Assembly: GCA_902492545.1 (NCBI GenBank)
Contig: CABULX010000015.1
Span: 1 to 25,711 of the forward strand
Direction of reading: 5' to 3'
Length of the DNA: 25,711 nt
Source of the DNA: an uncultured Collinsella sp.
GTDB taxonomy: Bacteria > Actinomycetota > Coriobacteriia > Coriobacteriales > Coriobacteriaceae
The notes under the pieces are model-generated. The model made no database searches. It worked only from the letters and a program-made list of their open reading frames with translations, and was not told the DNA's origin. Shown here one piece after another: positions 16,732-23,359 of this stretch. A program made the translations under genes and the position numbers. Every line of letters starts with the position of its first letter. Within the stretch, counting starts at the first letter, position 1.

Positions 16732-17634
16732 ATGGCAACGCACGAGCTTACGCTCAACCTCAAGAAGACCAACATAGCGCCGCCCGTCATCACCGTGCAC
16801 CAGGGCGACAGCGCCGAGGTCCTGAAGGCAGCCATCTACGACGGCGACAAGAAGGCGGCCCTGACGGGCTGCAAGGTGCACCTCATGGCTGCGAAGCCCG
16901 ACCACACCTACGTGGAGCAGCAGTTCACTGGCATCAGCGACAACGTGGCCACCGTGACGGTCGACCCCGCCGTCTTCGGCGTGGCCGGGCTGCTCAAGGT
17001 GTGCTACGTGCGCGTGCGGAACGCGGCAGGGCTGGACGCCACCACCGAGAACGTCCTGGTGAACGTGCTGCCCTCGGCGAGCGCGTCGGGCGAGATATCC
17101 GGCCCGTACGTCGATGCGGTGGAGGCGATCATCGCGAACCTCGAAGGGCAGCTAGCCGACGTGAGCGCGCTGAACGCGCAGATGCAGAAGGCCGAGGCCT
17201 CCCGCGCGAGCGCGGAAAACCAGCGCGCCACGAACGAGAAGGCACGCCAGACCGCCGAAACCAAGCGCGCAGAGGCCGAGAAGAAGCGAGCCACGGCGGA
17301 AAGCGACCGCGTGACCGAGGCGTCGCAGCTGAAGACGGCCTCGCAAGCCGCCACGGCTGCGGCAAACGGCGCGGCCTCGAACGCCGACGCGGCGGCAAAC
17401 ATCGCCCTGCAGATAGCCAACAGCGTGGCGCAGGGCAGCGCGGGCAGCTCGGACATGGCCAAGCAGAAGCAGCAGATAGCCGACCTGTACGGCAAGCTGG
17501 CCGACGCCACGGACGCGTTCATCTACAACGACGGCACCGTGTACTGCCCCGCCTCCAAGGCCAGTGCATCTGGCAGCACCATCACGTTCGGGAGCACCTG
17601 CACGGCGTCCGGCACAACCCTCAACCTCAAGTAG
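16732..17634 (+). CDS. Baseplate upper-protein-like (BppU) fibre protein with coiled coil
   Basis: The 300-aa protein begins with an Ig-like domain of the BppU N-terminal kind (1 to about 110: HELTLNLKKTNIAPPVITVH, then GDSAEVLKAAIYDGDKKAAL and VNVLPSASASGEISGPY). A long Ala/Glu/Arg coiled coil follows (about 115-215, e.g. KARQTAETKRAEAEKKRATA), ending in a short beta section (DAFIYNDGTVYCPASKAS). Such proteins link the tail hub to receptor-binding modules. It directly precedes the DGR target gene and may carry that protein on the tail tip (inference). Confidence 0.75.
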   Translation: MATHELTLNLKKTNIAPPVITVHQGDSAEVLKAAIYDGDKKAALTGCKVHLMAAKPDHTYVEQQFTGISDNVATVTVDPAVFGVAGLLKVCYVRVRNAAGLDATTENVLVNVLPSASASGEISGPYVDAVEAIIANLEGQLADVSALNAQMQKAEASRASAENQRATNEKARQTAETKRAEAEKKRATAESDRVTEASQLKTASQAATAAANGAASNADAAANIALQIANSVAQGSAGSSDMAKQKQQIADLYGKLADATDAFIYNDGTVYCPASKASASGSTITFGSTCTASGTTLNLK

Positions 17635-17646
17635 AAAGGCAACGAA

Positions 17647-18555
17647 ATGGCACAAGCGAAAACCCTGTCGGTGAGCGGCATCGGCTACGAGGTCATCGAC
17701 GATACCGCGCGCAGCAACGCGCAGACGGCGCTCAACAACGCCGAGTACAACCGCCAGGGCCAAATCGGCAAGTACGGCGGGCAGAACATCGCCACCATCC
17801 TGGCGGGAGAGATCGGCAGCGGCAGCGTGTACGACGCGCTGCATAAGCGCATCGCCGCCGCGAACTTCGCAGGCCTGCGCGTGGGCGACTACCTGGACGT
17901 GCCGCTTGTGAGCGCATCCGCCGTCACCACACAGCAATCTGTGCGGTTCCTGCTTGCCCACATCGACCCGTACCTTTACTGCGGCGACAACAGCAAGGGA
18001 CACCATATCGCGTTCGTGGCCTCCGCGCCCATCGCCGTGGCCAAGACCGTGACCGGCGTTGCCAACGACAGCTTCCTGATGTGGAACACGACCAACACGA
18101 ACCAGGGCACCGCCGACCAGAAATGCCCCTACCCCAACAGCAACCTCAAGGCGTGGGAGACGGCCTTCGAGGCGTGCCTGCCCGAGGGGCTGACCAAGTA
18201 CCTGCTTACCCAGCGCGTGCTGCTTGAGGAGCGGTACAGCGCCAGCGGCGCGCTCAACGACTCCAACTCGTGGAGCTGGCAGGATATCGGCAAGGTGTTC
18301 TCGCTGTCGGAGATGGAGGTGTACGGCTGCCCAGTGTGGGGCACCAAGGGTTACAGCGTCGGCTTCGACTGCCAGTTTGACCTGTTCCGAGACACGGCGC
18401 ACCGAGTCAACGGAAATCGGTACCCTTGGTGGTTGCGTTCCGTCATGGGTGGCTCCTCGTCCTACGTGTGCTACGTCGGCAGCAACGGCCCTGCCAGCTG
18501 CCCTTCGGCGACGAACGTCTGGGTTCGCCCCCGCCCCGGCTTCCTCGTCGGCTAG
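17647..18555 (+). CDS. DGR variable protein: C-type-lectin-like receptor-binding protein
   Basis: This 302-aa protein is the target of the retroelement. The N-terminus (about 1-70) is short and helical and may attach it to the tail. The middle and C-terminus (about 75-302) have the layout of DUF6273/C-type-lectin-like domains: VGDYLDVPLVSA (about 79-90), SWSWQDIGKVFSLSEMEVYG, FDCQFDLFRDTAHRVNG, WWLRS (261-265) and VRPRPGF (293-299). Residues 258-299 are encoded by the variable repeat. Compared with the template, residues 260, 273, 278, 279, 282, 284, 285 and 286 are changed (N to P, Y, G, S, P, S; Y to C; N to P in order). By analogy with Mtd of Bordetella phage BPP-1 it probably binds host receptors. 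ATG 17647 follows a GAAAGG ribosome site. Confidence 0.9.
   Translation: MAQAKTLSVSGIGYEVIDDTARSNAQTALNNAEYNRQGQIGKYGGQNIATILAGEIGSGSVYDALHKRIAAANFAGLRVGDYLDVPLVSASAVTTQQSVRFLLAHIDPYLYCGDNSKGHHIAFVASAPIAVAKTVTGVANDSFLMWNTTNTNQGTADQKCPYPNSNLKAWETAFEACLPEGLTKYLLTQRVLLEERYSASGALNDSNSWSWQDIGKVFSLSEMEVYGCPVWGTKGYSVGFDCQFDLFRDTAHRVNGNRYPWWLRSVMGGSSSYVCYVGSNGPASCPSATNVWVRPRPGFLVG
18416..18544 (+). repeat. DGR variable repeat (VR)
   Basis: 129 bp at the 3' end of the target gene align without gaps to the TR at 19154-19282 (offset 738). There are 13 differences, all where the TR has A: 7 A-to-C, 5 A-to-G, 1 A-to-T. The A-free block 18426-18444 and the GC-rich 18523-18539 (gttcgcccccgccccgg) are identical; the latter is the likely initiation-of-homing (IMH) site. 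Identity ends at 18544, nine bases before the stop codon. Confidence 0.97.
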
Positions 18556-18583
18556 CCAGCCGAGTGCTCTATACTCTGCTTTT

Positions 18584-18635
18584 AGGCGACCGCCTTGCGC
18601 GGTCGCCTCTCGCCCGCGAAGCGGGCCGTTTTTTT
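18584..18635 (+). terminator. Double hairpin downstream of VR: terminator and possible homing structure
   Basis: Hairpin one is a perfect 10-bp stem (aggcgaccgc 18584-18593 with gcggtcgcct 18599-18608). Hairpin two is a 6-bp stem (gcccgc 18612-18617 with gcgggc 18621-18626) followed by cg and seven T (18629-18635). The second reads as a rho-independent terminator. DGRs often carry a GC hairpin just behind the VR that stimulates homing; here the first hairpin begins 40 bp after the VR. Confidence 0.85.
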
Positions 18636-18659
18636 CGCCAGTTTCCCCAGGAGGTGCAC

Positions 18660-19130
18660 GTGAGCGGCGTCTACCAGCGCAACCGCGAGGTTTCCGAGTA
18701 CAAGTTCTTCACTCAAGCGATCGCCATCCGCGTGGAGGTCAACAAGCTGATGGCGTCGTCCTCCGTGGTTCCGAAGACCTATCGTCTGCTGAACGCGGTG
18801 CCCACGGTGGAGACGGCGCGCAGCATCGTGTACAACGTCAACCGCGCCGACTGCTTCTACCCCAACACCTCGTTCAACGCGCTGGAGAGGAAACGCTACC
18901 TGACGCTGGCCATAGCTGACTGCGAGCAGCTGATGCTGGACATGCAGTGCCTCATGGATATCGGCCTGCCCGTGAACGCCAACCGCTTCGAGGAGCTGTC
19001 GGCCATGGTCGAGGAGGAGATCAGGCTGCTGAAGGGCGCACGCAAGAACGTGCGCGTGACGGGCAAGAAGTCCACCGAGGAGCGCATAGCCGAGGCCGAG
19101 GCCGAGCTAGAGCGCCTGCGTTCGCTATAA
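18660..19130 (+). CDS. avd: DGR accessory variability determinant (Avd-like four-helix protein)
   Basis: The 156-aa protein is predicted all-helical, with the size and place of Avd, the pentameric basic protein that binds the reverse transcriptase and TR RNA in DGRs. Four helices can be read: FFTQAIAIRVEVNKLMASSS; TYRLLNAVPTVETARSIVYN; LERKRYLTLAIADCEQLMLD; ANRFEELSAMVEEEIRLLKG. A charged tail follows (KKSTEERIAEAEAELERLRS). GTG 18660 is chosen because AGGAGG sits at 18649-18654; the frame is open upstream through the VR region, but that part is a shadow of the target gene. It lies between VR and TR, as in BPP-1. Assignment rests on context and helix pattern. Confidence 0.83.
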   Translation: MSGVYQRNREVSEYKFFTQAIAIRVEVNKLMASSSVVPKTYRLLNAVPTVETARSIVYNVNRADCFYPNTSFNALERKRYLTLAIADCEQLMLDMQCLMDIGLPVNANRFEELSAMVEEEIRLLKGARKNVRVTGKKSTEERIAEAEAELERLRSL

Positions 19131-19153
19131 TGGGCGGCGGTCGCGCCTTGTTT

Positions 19154-19282
19154 ATCGGTACAATTGGTGGTTGCGTTCCGTCATGGGTGGCTCCTCGTCC
19201 AACGTGTGCTACGTCAACAACAACGGCAATGCCAACTACAATTCGGCGACGAACGTCTGGGTTCGCCCCCGCCCCGGATTCC
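19154..19282 (+). repeat. DGR template repeat (TR)
   Basis: This is the invariant donor copy, transcribed to RNA and reverse transcribed with errors at A. It contains 25 adenines, 13 of which are altered in the VR; no other base differs. In the VR frame it carries nine AAY codons (residues 260, 273, 278, 279, 280, 282, 284, 286, 290) and three TAC codons. AAY codons can give many amino acids but never a stop. It starts 24 bp after the avd stop. The A at 19278 (C in VR) and divergence from 19283 on mark the 3' boundary that distinguishes the TR-side IMH* from the VR-side IMH. Confidence 0.97.
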
Positions 19283-19350
19283 CTTATTGCCAGACCGAGT
19301 AGGCCCCAGGGCCGAAAGCAGAGCGCGGAGAGGAAGGAAGGCGCGACCGT

Positions 19351-19489
19351 CGGGCTCACGCCCGTAAATACGCACCCCGCGAGGGTGGCCGGACGCTGCT
19401 TGCATGGCGCGGCGCTCCGTGGCTTCGCCGCGTTTCATGGCCATACCTCAAGCGGCTGTCAGAGCCACATTGCAAGCCGTGCGGGGTGC
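19351..19489 (+). ncRNA. Structured spacer of the DGR template RNA (candidate)
   Basis: The 200-bp stretch between TR and RT has no convincing gene but contains nested inverted repeats. These are cgggc/gcccg (19351-19355 with 19360-19364), cgcggcg/cgccgcg (19408-19414 with 19426-19432, flanked by catg on both sides), and a long-range perfect 9-bp pair gcaccccgc (19372-19380) with gcggggtgc (19481-19489). In BPP-1 the corresponding RNA downstream of TR is needed for cDNA synthesis. The distal arm covers the RT ribosome site region, so it may also limit RT translation. Confidence 0.5.
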
Positions 19490-19494
19490 CTTCT

Positions 19495-20676
19495 GTGAAC
19501 TCCGAGCAAAGGCGGGCGGCGCGCCGGAAGCGCCGCGAGGAGAAGCGGGCCAAGGCCAAGGCCGAGCGCGTCAAGGCGTGCACGCTTGAGACCGTGGCCG
19601 ACCTCAACAGCCTGTGCAAGGCTTCCAAGCAGGCCGCACGCGGCGTGATGTGGAAGGCGTCCACGCAGCGGTACATGAAGGACTACCTGCGCAACGCCGT
19701 CCTGTCCCGCCGCGACCTTTTGGAGGGCCGCGACATATGCCGGGGCTTCATCCGCTTCGACCTATGGGAGCGCGGCAAGCTGCGCCACATCAGCGCCGTG
19801 CACTTCCCCGAGCGCGTGGTGCAGAAGTCGCTGTCGCAGAACGCGCTCGTGCCCGCGATCGTGCCCACCCTCATAGCCGCGAACTCAGCGAACATAAAGG
19901 GGCGCGGCACCGACTACGCCCTGAAGCTGCTCAAGCGCCACCTGGCCGACCACTGGAGGCGGCACGGCCGCGAGGGCTACATACTGCTCGGCGACTTCTC
20001 CGACTACTTCGCGCGCATAGCGCACCAACCCGTCAAAGACCAGGTGGCCTCCGCGCTGCTAGATCCGCGCGTGGTCGCCTTGGAGCACCGCCTGATAGAC
20101 GCGCAGGGCGATGTGGGCCTGGGGCTGGGCAGCGAGCCGAACCAGATATGCGCCGTGGCCCACCCCAACCGCATCGACCACTATGTGACCGAGATGCTGC
20201 GCCCCGAGTCTTACGGGCGCTACATGGACGACTTCTACCTGATACACGAGTCCAAGGACTACTTGCAGGTGTGCCTGCTGCTGATAGAGGGCAAATGCGC
20301 CGAGCTGGGCATCGAGCTGAACCCGCGCAAGACGCGCGTGGTGAAGCTCACGCGCGGGTTCACATGGCTAAAGAAGCGCATCTTCTACACGGAGACGGGC
20401 CGCATAGTCGTGAAGCCGTGCCGAGACTCCATAACGCGGGAGCGCCGCAAGCTCAAGAAGATGGCCCGCATGGTCGCCGATGGCGTCATGACCCCCGAGC
20501 AGGTGGAGCAGAGCTACCAGAGCTGGCGCGGAGGCATGAAACGGCTGGACGCGCACCGCAGCGTGCGGGCCATGGACGCGCTGTACCGCAGCCTGTTCGG
20601 AAATCCCGCGGGGGGGGGTTGCTCAATGCAATCCAAACCTGGAGGCGACACGGATGGGAACATGCCCCTACCCTAG
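19495..20676 (+). CDS. DGR reverse transcriptase
   Basis: The 393-aa protein makes mutagenic cDNA from TR RNA. A basic N-terminal tail (to about 28) is followed by the RT fold: HFPERVVQKSLSQNALVPAI (motif 1-2 region), GDFSDYF with the first catalytic Asp near 167 (motif A), GLGLGSEPNQ (208-217, the DGR-type GxxxSQ-like motif in place of QGxxxSP), YMDD (243-246, motif C), LGIELNPRKT (motif 6) and FTWLKKRIFY (motif 7), then a thumb ending RAMDALYRSLFG. GTG 19495 is preferred, with GGGGTG at 19483-19488; GTG 19486 in the same frame would add three residues. A run of nine G at 20610-20618 near the end sets the final C-terminus and is prone to slippage. Confidence 0.95.
   Translation: MNSEQRRAARRKRREEKRAKAKAERVKACTLETVADLNSLCKASKQAARGVMWKASTQRYMKDYLRNAVLSRRDLLEGRDICRGFIRFDLWERGKLRHISAVHFPERVVQKSLSQNALVPAIVPTLIAANSANIKGRGTDYALKLLKRHLADHWRRHGREGYILLGDFSDYFARIAHQPVKDQVASALLDPRVVALEHRLIDAQGDVGLGLGSEPNQICAVAHPNRIDHYVTEMLRPESYGRYMDDFYLIHESKDYLQVCLLLIEGKCAELGIELNPRKTRVVKLTRGFTWLKKRIFYTETGRIVVKPCRDSITRERRKLKKMARMVADGVMTPEQVEQSYQSWRGGMKRLDAHRSVRAMDALYRSLFGNPAGGGCSMQSKPGGDTDGNMPLP
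20610..20618 (+). repeat. Nine-G homopolymer inside the RT gene
   Basis: Nine consecutive G encode Gly residues near position 373-375 of the RT. As given, the ORF stops at TAG 20674-20676. With one G fewer the frame would run to TGA 20696-20698, overlapping the next gene's ATG as ATGA. With one G more it would run to 20747. Confidence 0.95.
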
Positions 20677-20694
20677 CAACGGAAGGAGCGACCC

Positions 20695-20940
20695 ATGACG
20701 GAACAGGAAATCGCCGGGGAGATCAACGGCTACAAACAGCAGCTTGAGCAGAGCGACTACAAGGTCATGAAGGCGGTGGAGCGCATCTTCTCCGCATCGT
20801 CCATCACCGACCTGCTCTCGGCCATCGCCGCAGCTGCCAAGGAGGTGGCCGAGATCATCTCGCAGCGCCAGACGTGGCGCGACCGCATCAACGAGCTGGA
20901 AGCCATGGAGCCCGACCAGCCGGAAGCGCCGCAGGAGTAG
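20695..20940 (+). CDS. Small helical phage protein downstream of the DGR
   Basis: The 81-aa protein (MTEQEIAGEINGYKQQLEQS...) is helical, with the 'DYKVMKAVERI' segment (20-30) and a C-terminal RQTWRDRINELEAMEP helix seen in small tail-fibre-region proteins of Gram-positive phages; the function of that group is not settled. It starts at ATG 20695 with GGAAGGAGC ahead and ends at a terminator, so it is the last gene of the host-recognition block. Confidence 0.72.
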   Translation: MTEQEIAGEINGYKQQLEQSDYKVMKAVERIFSASSITDLLSAIAAAAKEVAEIISQRQTWRDRINELEAMEPDQPEAPQE

Positions 20941-20942
20941 CG

Positions 20943-20970
20943 AGCGCCCCTTCGGGGGCGCTTTTCTTTT
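20943..20970 (+). terminator. Rho-independent terminator with TTCG loop
   Basis: An 8-bp stem (agcgcccc 20943-20950 with ggggcgct 20955-20962) closed by a ttcg tetraloop is followed by ttttctttt. It separates the host-recognition block from the lysis genes. Confidence 0.92.
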
Positions 20971-20986
20971 GCCCGGCGACACCTCG
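20961..20986 (+). repeat. 26-nt element behind a terminator, copy 2
   Basis: This matches 5258-5283 at 25 of 26 positions (the only change is t to c in gccyggcg). The two hairpin stems upstream differ, so similarity extends past the terminator into the leader of the lysis block. Confidence 0.7.
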
Positions 20987-21026
20987 CGGACAATCGCGGC
21001 AGCGATTCGAGGAGGTGAGAAAACGA

Positions 21027-21440
21027 ATGACCGACGTGCTGGAAATCTTCGCGCCATACGGCCCCGGGTCGCTATTCGGCGCGCTGCTCGTCCTAGTGGT
21101 CCTGTACTTCGGCAAGCAGTTCCTCGAAGAGTTCAAGGCCCAGAACGAGCGCAAGGCGAACATCGACCTCAAGCGCGAGGAGCGAAAGCAGGACGAGGTG
21201 AACGAGCGGGCGCAGCGCGACCGCGAGCGAAGCCAGATGGAGGGCCGCATCGCCGCGCAGATGGAGCGCAGCAACGCGCTGATGGAGGCTATGAAGGCGC
21301 TCATGGAGTCCGTCGTGACCTCCAACGAGGTGCTGCACGCCGACCTGGCGAACAGCCAGGCGCGCAGCCAGGGCATGGCGGCGAAGGTCGACCACATCGC
21401 CGACCGCGTTGACCTGCTCTACAAGGAATCGGCTCGATAG
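21027..21440 (+). CDS. Membrane-anchored coiled-coil protein of the lysis cassette
   Basis: The 137-aa protein has one N-terminal membrane segment (about 14-30: GSLFGALLVLVVLYFG), then a long charged helix (about 33-135) rich in Glu, Arg and Gln. The position just before a second membrane protein and an endolysin suggests a holin partner or regulator, comparable in layout to XhlA-type proteins although the membrane segment is at the other end. GAGGAGGTGAG upstream of ATG 21027 is a strong ribosome site. Direct holin activity is uncertain. Confidence 0.7.
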   Translation: MTDVLEIFAPYGPGSLFGALLVLVVLYFGKQFLEEFKAQNERKANIDLKREERKQDEVNERAQRDRERSQMEGRIAAQMERSNALMEAMKALMESVVTSNEVLHADLANSQARSQGMAAKVDHIADRVDLLYKESAR

Positions 21441-21453
21441 AAAGGAATCCGAA

Positions 21454-21759
21454 ATGACAGAAATGCAAGCAATCGCAGCCATCGTGCTGTCTTTCGCCGT
21501 GCCGTTCGCGGTGCAGCTGATCAAGACCGAGGCCATGACCGGCAAGGCCGCGCGCATCCTGGCGCTGGGCTGCTCGCTCCTGGCAGGCGTCGTGACCGGC
21601 TTCGTGGGCGGCGTGCCCGCAGACCCGGGCGCATGGGTCACGTGCGCCTTCGCCGTGGTAGGCGGCGTGCAGGCGGCCTACACGCTGTTCAAGTCGGTAG
21701 GCATCACATCCAAGTGGCTCGACGCCCTGCTGGGCGTGACCGTAGGCGGGAAGGAGTAG
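21454..21759 (+). CDS. Holin (phage membrane protein)
   Basis: The 101-aa protein has about three hydrophobic segments: near 5-22 (AIAAIVLSFAVPFAVQLI), 32-52 (AARILALGCSLLAGVVTG) and 60-80 (WVTCAFAVVGGVQAAYTL), with a short polar end. Size, topology and place directly before the endolysin are those of a small class I-type holin that opens the membrane for the endolysin. ATG 21454 has AAAGGAATCC upstream; the frame is open further left but without a good ribosome site. Confidence 0.8.
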   Translation: MTEMQAIAAIVLSFAVPFAVQLIKTEAMTGKAARILALGCSLLAGVVTGFVGGVPADPGAWVTCAFAVVGGVQAAYTLFKSVGITSKWLDALLGVTVGGKE

Positions 21760-21762
21760 GCA

Positions 21763-22575
21763 ATGGCTAAACTGTTCATCATCTGCGGCCACGGCGCTGG
21801 CGACCCCGGCTGCTGCGCAGGCGGCTGCACCGAGGCCGAGCGCGTTCGCGCCCTGGGCCAGCGAATCAAGGAACTGGGCGGTTCCGAGGTCGAGCTGGGC
21901 GATACGTCCCGCAACTGGTACGCCGACGGCGGGCTTAACCGCCTGAGCACCGACGCGCCAGTGGTGGAGCTGCACATGGACGCCAGCGGCATCGCCACGG
22001 CCCACGGCGCGCACGTCATCATCAAGGAGGGCTTTGAGCCTGACGAGTACGACAATGCGCTGGCCGACAAGCTGGCGGCGTTCATGCCCGGGCGCTCCGA
22101 GAAGCTGGTGCGCCGTTCCGACCTCGCGAACCCGAACCGAGCCGCCGCGCGCGGCATCAACTACCGCCTGTGCGAGAACGGCTTCATCGACAACGACGGC
22201 GACCGCGAGAAGTTCAACGGCAACCTGGACGAGCTGGCGCGCATCTACCTGGAATGCTTCGGCATCACTGCTGGAAGCGCCCCCGCAGCCGTCCCGCAGC
22301 CGCAGCCTGCGCAGCAGGAAACGACCGAGAACTTCGGCGGCACCTACCGCTGCACTGTGGACTACCTGCGCGTGCGCGACGCCCCCGGCCTGGGCGGCAC
22401 CGAGGTGGCGCACTATTCCAGCGGCGAGACCGTGACGCTGGATAACTGGTACAAGATCGCCGACGGCTACGTGTGGGGCCGATACACGGGCTACAGCGGC
22501 GCAACGCGCTACATCGCCGTGGGCAAGGCCACGGGCAAGCCAGAGGCCGACGACTATCTGGTGAAGGTGGGATAG
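21763..22575 (+). CDS. Endolysin: N-acetylmuramoyl-L-alanine amidase with SH3-like domain
   Basis: The 270-aa lysin cleaves the amide bond between muramic acid and the stem peptide. The N-terminal Amidase_3-like domain (1 to about 175) shows the zinc and catalytic residues: H10 in IICGHGAGDPGC, E24 in GGCTEAERV, H71 in VVELHMDAS and E138 in RLCENGFIDN. A Pro/Gln-rich linker (about 178-190, PAAVPQPQPAQQ) leads to an SH3-type wall-binding domain (about 197-255: YRCTVDYLRVRDAPGLGGTE, then WYKIADGYVWGRY). AAGGAG lies before ATG 21763. Confidence 0.93.
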   Translation: MAKLFIICGHGAGDPGCCAGGCTEAERVRALGQRIKELGGSEVELGDTSRNWYADGGLNRLSTDAPVVELHMDASGIATAHGAHVIIKEGFEPDEYDNALADKLAAFMPGRSEKLVRRSDLANPNRAAARGINYRLCENGFIDNDGDREKFNGNLDELARIYLECFGITAGSAPAAVPQPQPAQQETTENFGGTYRCTVDYLRVRDAPGLGGTEVAHYSSGETVTLDNWYKIADGYVWGRYTGYSGATRYIAVGKATGKPEADDYLVKVG

Positions 22576-22578
22576 GCC

Positions 22579-22890
22579 ATGCCGTACCCGAGCCCCGCAG
22601 ACGAGGAGCGCAACGGCGGGTGCGGCCCCATCCTCGCGGCGGTCGTCCTGCTGTTCATCGTCCTGGCCGCCGCCAGCTGCGCGTCGCAGGCCATGGGAGC
22701 GCAAGACGTGACCGTGAGGCAAGCCCGCACGGACGGCCCCATATACGACCTGCCCGAGGGCATCGGCCAGGAAATCGTGTGCGACGAGCGCAACCGCGAG
22801 TACCTGCTGCTTACCACCGAGCAGGGCGGCGTGTTCCTCATGCCGTACATGGACGAGGACGGCGAGCAGGAGATCATGCCGCAGGCCTAG
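22579..22890 (+). CDS. Small membrane or lipoprotein at the end of the lysis cassette
   Basis: The 103-aa protein has a short Pro/Gly-rich N-terminus, one hydrophobic segment (about 16-34: PILAAVVLLFIVLAAAS) ending at a Cys in a lipobox-like AAASC context, then a polar domain (REYLLLTTEQGGVFLMPYMD). It starts 3 bp after the endolysin. It could be an accessory lysis protein, or a superinfection or lysogenic-conversion surface protein, as the last gene of a prophage often is. No family recognised with certainty. Confidence 0.65.
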   Translation: MPYPSPADEERNGGCGPILAAVVLLFIVLAAASCASQAMGAQDVTVRQARTDGPIYDLPEGIGQEIVCDERNREYLLLTTEQGGVFLMPYMDEDGEQEIMPQA

Positions 22891-22895
22891 AACGC

Positions 22896-22927
22896 AAAGA
22901 AGCCGCCCCGTATGGAGCGGCTTCTTT
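22896..22927. terminator. Terminator at the prophage end (probably bidirectional)
   Basis: An 11-bp perfect stem (aaagaagccgc 22896-22906 with gcggcttcttt 22917-22927) follows the last phage gene by 5 bp. The stem ends in A- and T-rich bases, so it can act on phage transcripts (+) and possibly on the tmRNA transcript (-). Confidence 0.8.
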
Positions 22928-22995
22928 CTATCTGACGAGCAATACGAACGCCCGCCTAACGACGAACACGCGTATGTGTTCGCCTACTGAACAGT
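22928..22995. other. Probable prophage-chromosome junction (att region)
   Basis: This 68-bp gap separates the last phage terminator from the tmRNA 3' end. It contains an inverted repeat (cgaacac 22963-22969 with gtgttcg 22976-22982). tmRNA 3' ends are frequent phage integration targets, so the core site probably includes 22996 and the bases just inside the tmRNA. The other att copy should lie left of the window; it is not visible here. Confidence 0.5.
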
Positions 22996-23359
22996 TGGTG
23001 GAGGCGCGGAGAATCGAACTCCGGTCCGCGAAAGCCCCCTGATTGGCATCTCCAAGCTCAGTCGCTGGTTTAGTCTCGGACGCTTTGCGCGCAGCGACAC
23101 GCTCGCGGCGTCCTAACCGGTTCGGTCTTAGCCTGCGCCATACCGATTACGTGCGCAGGAGCATTCCCCTAACATGACGTCGCACCGGTGGCGGGGAAAT
23201 CACCGGGTTGACGCGCCGCTATAAATTAAGCAGCGAGAGCCATAGGCTCAAAAGAAGAGTTGTTGTCAATTCAATTTGACGGTACCCCTGTTTAACGAGG
23301 CGAGGAGACCTCGGCTTGCTTCCTCTCTCAGAGCTATCGTGTCGAAACCAGTCGCCCCC
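22996..23359 (-). ncRNA. ssrA: Transfer-messenger RNA (tmRNA)
   Basis: This one-piece tmRNA rescues stalled ribosomes. Read on the minus strand, the 5' end GGGGGCGACTGGTTTCGACA (from 23359) and the 3' end CGGAGTTCGATTCTCCG plus CGCCTCCACCA (ending 22996) form a tRNA-like domain. GGGGGCG pairs with CGCCTCC (seven pairs, one G-U), and the T-arm is CGGAG/CTCCG with loop TTCGATT. CCA is encoded. The tag reading frame runs from 23267 to 23229 with stop TAA at 23228-23226 and encodes DNNSSFEPMALAA, with the usual ALAA end; the exact resume codon could be shifted by one. The gene is intact. Confidence 0.95.

Noticed and set aside
18426..18659. An N-terminal extension of Avd reading through the VR from ATG 18426
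   Set aside because: That part is an out-of-frame reading of the target gene plus a terminator. A strong AGGAGG and GTG at 18660 give the normal Avd length.
19131..19498. Short open frames across the TR and the TR-RT spacer
   Set aside because: They have no ribosome sites, and the TR is explained as template repeat. Its VR-like frame lacks a start codon.
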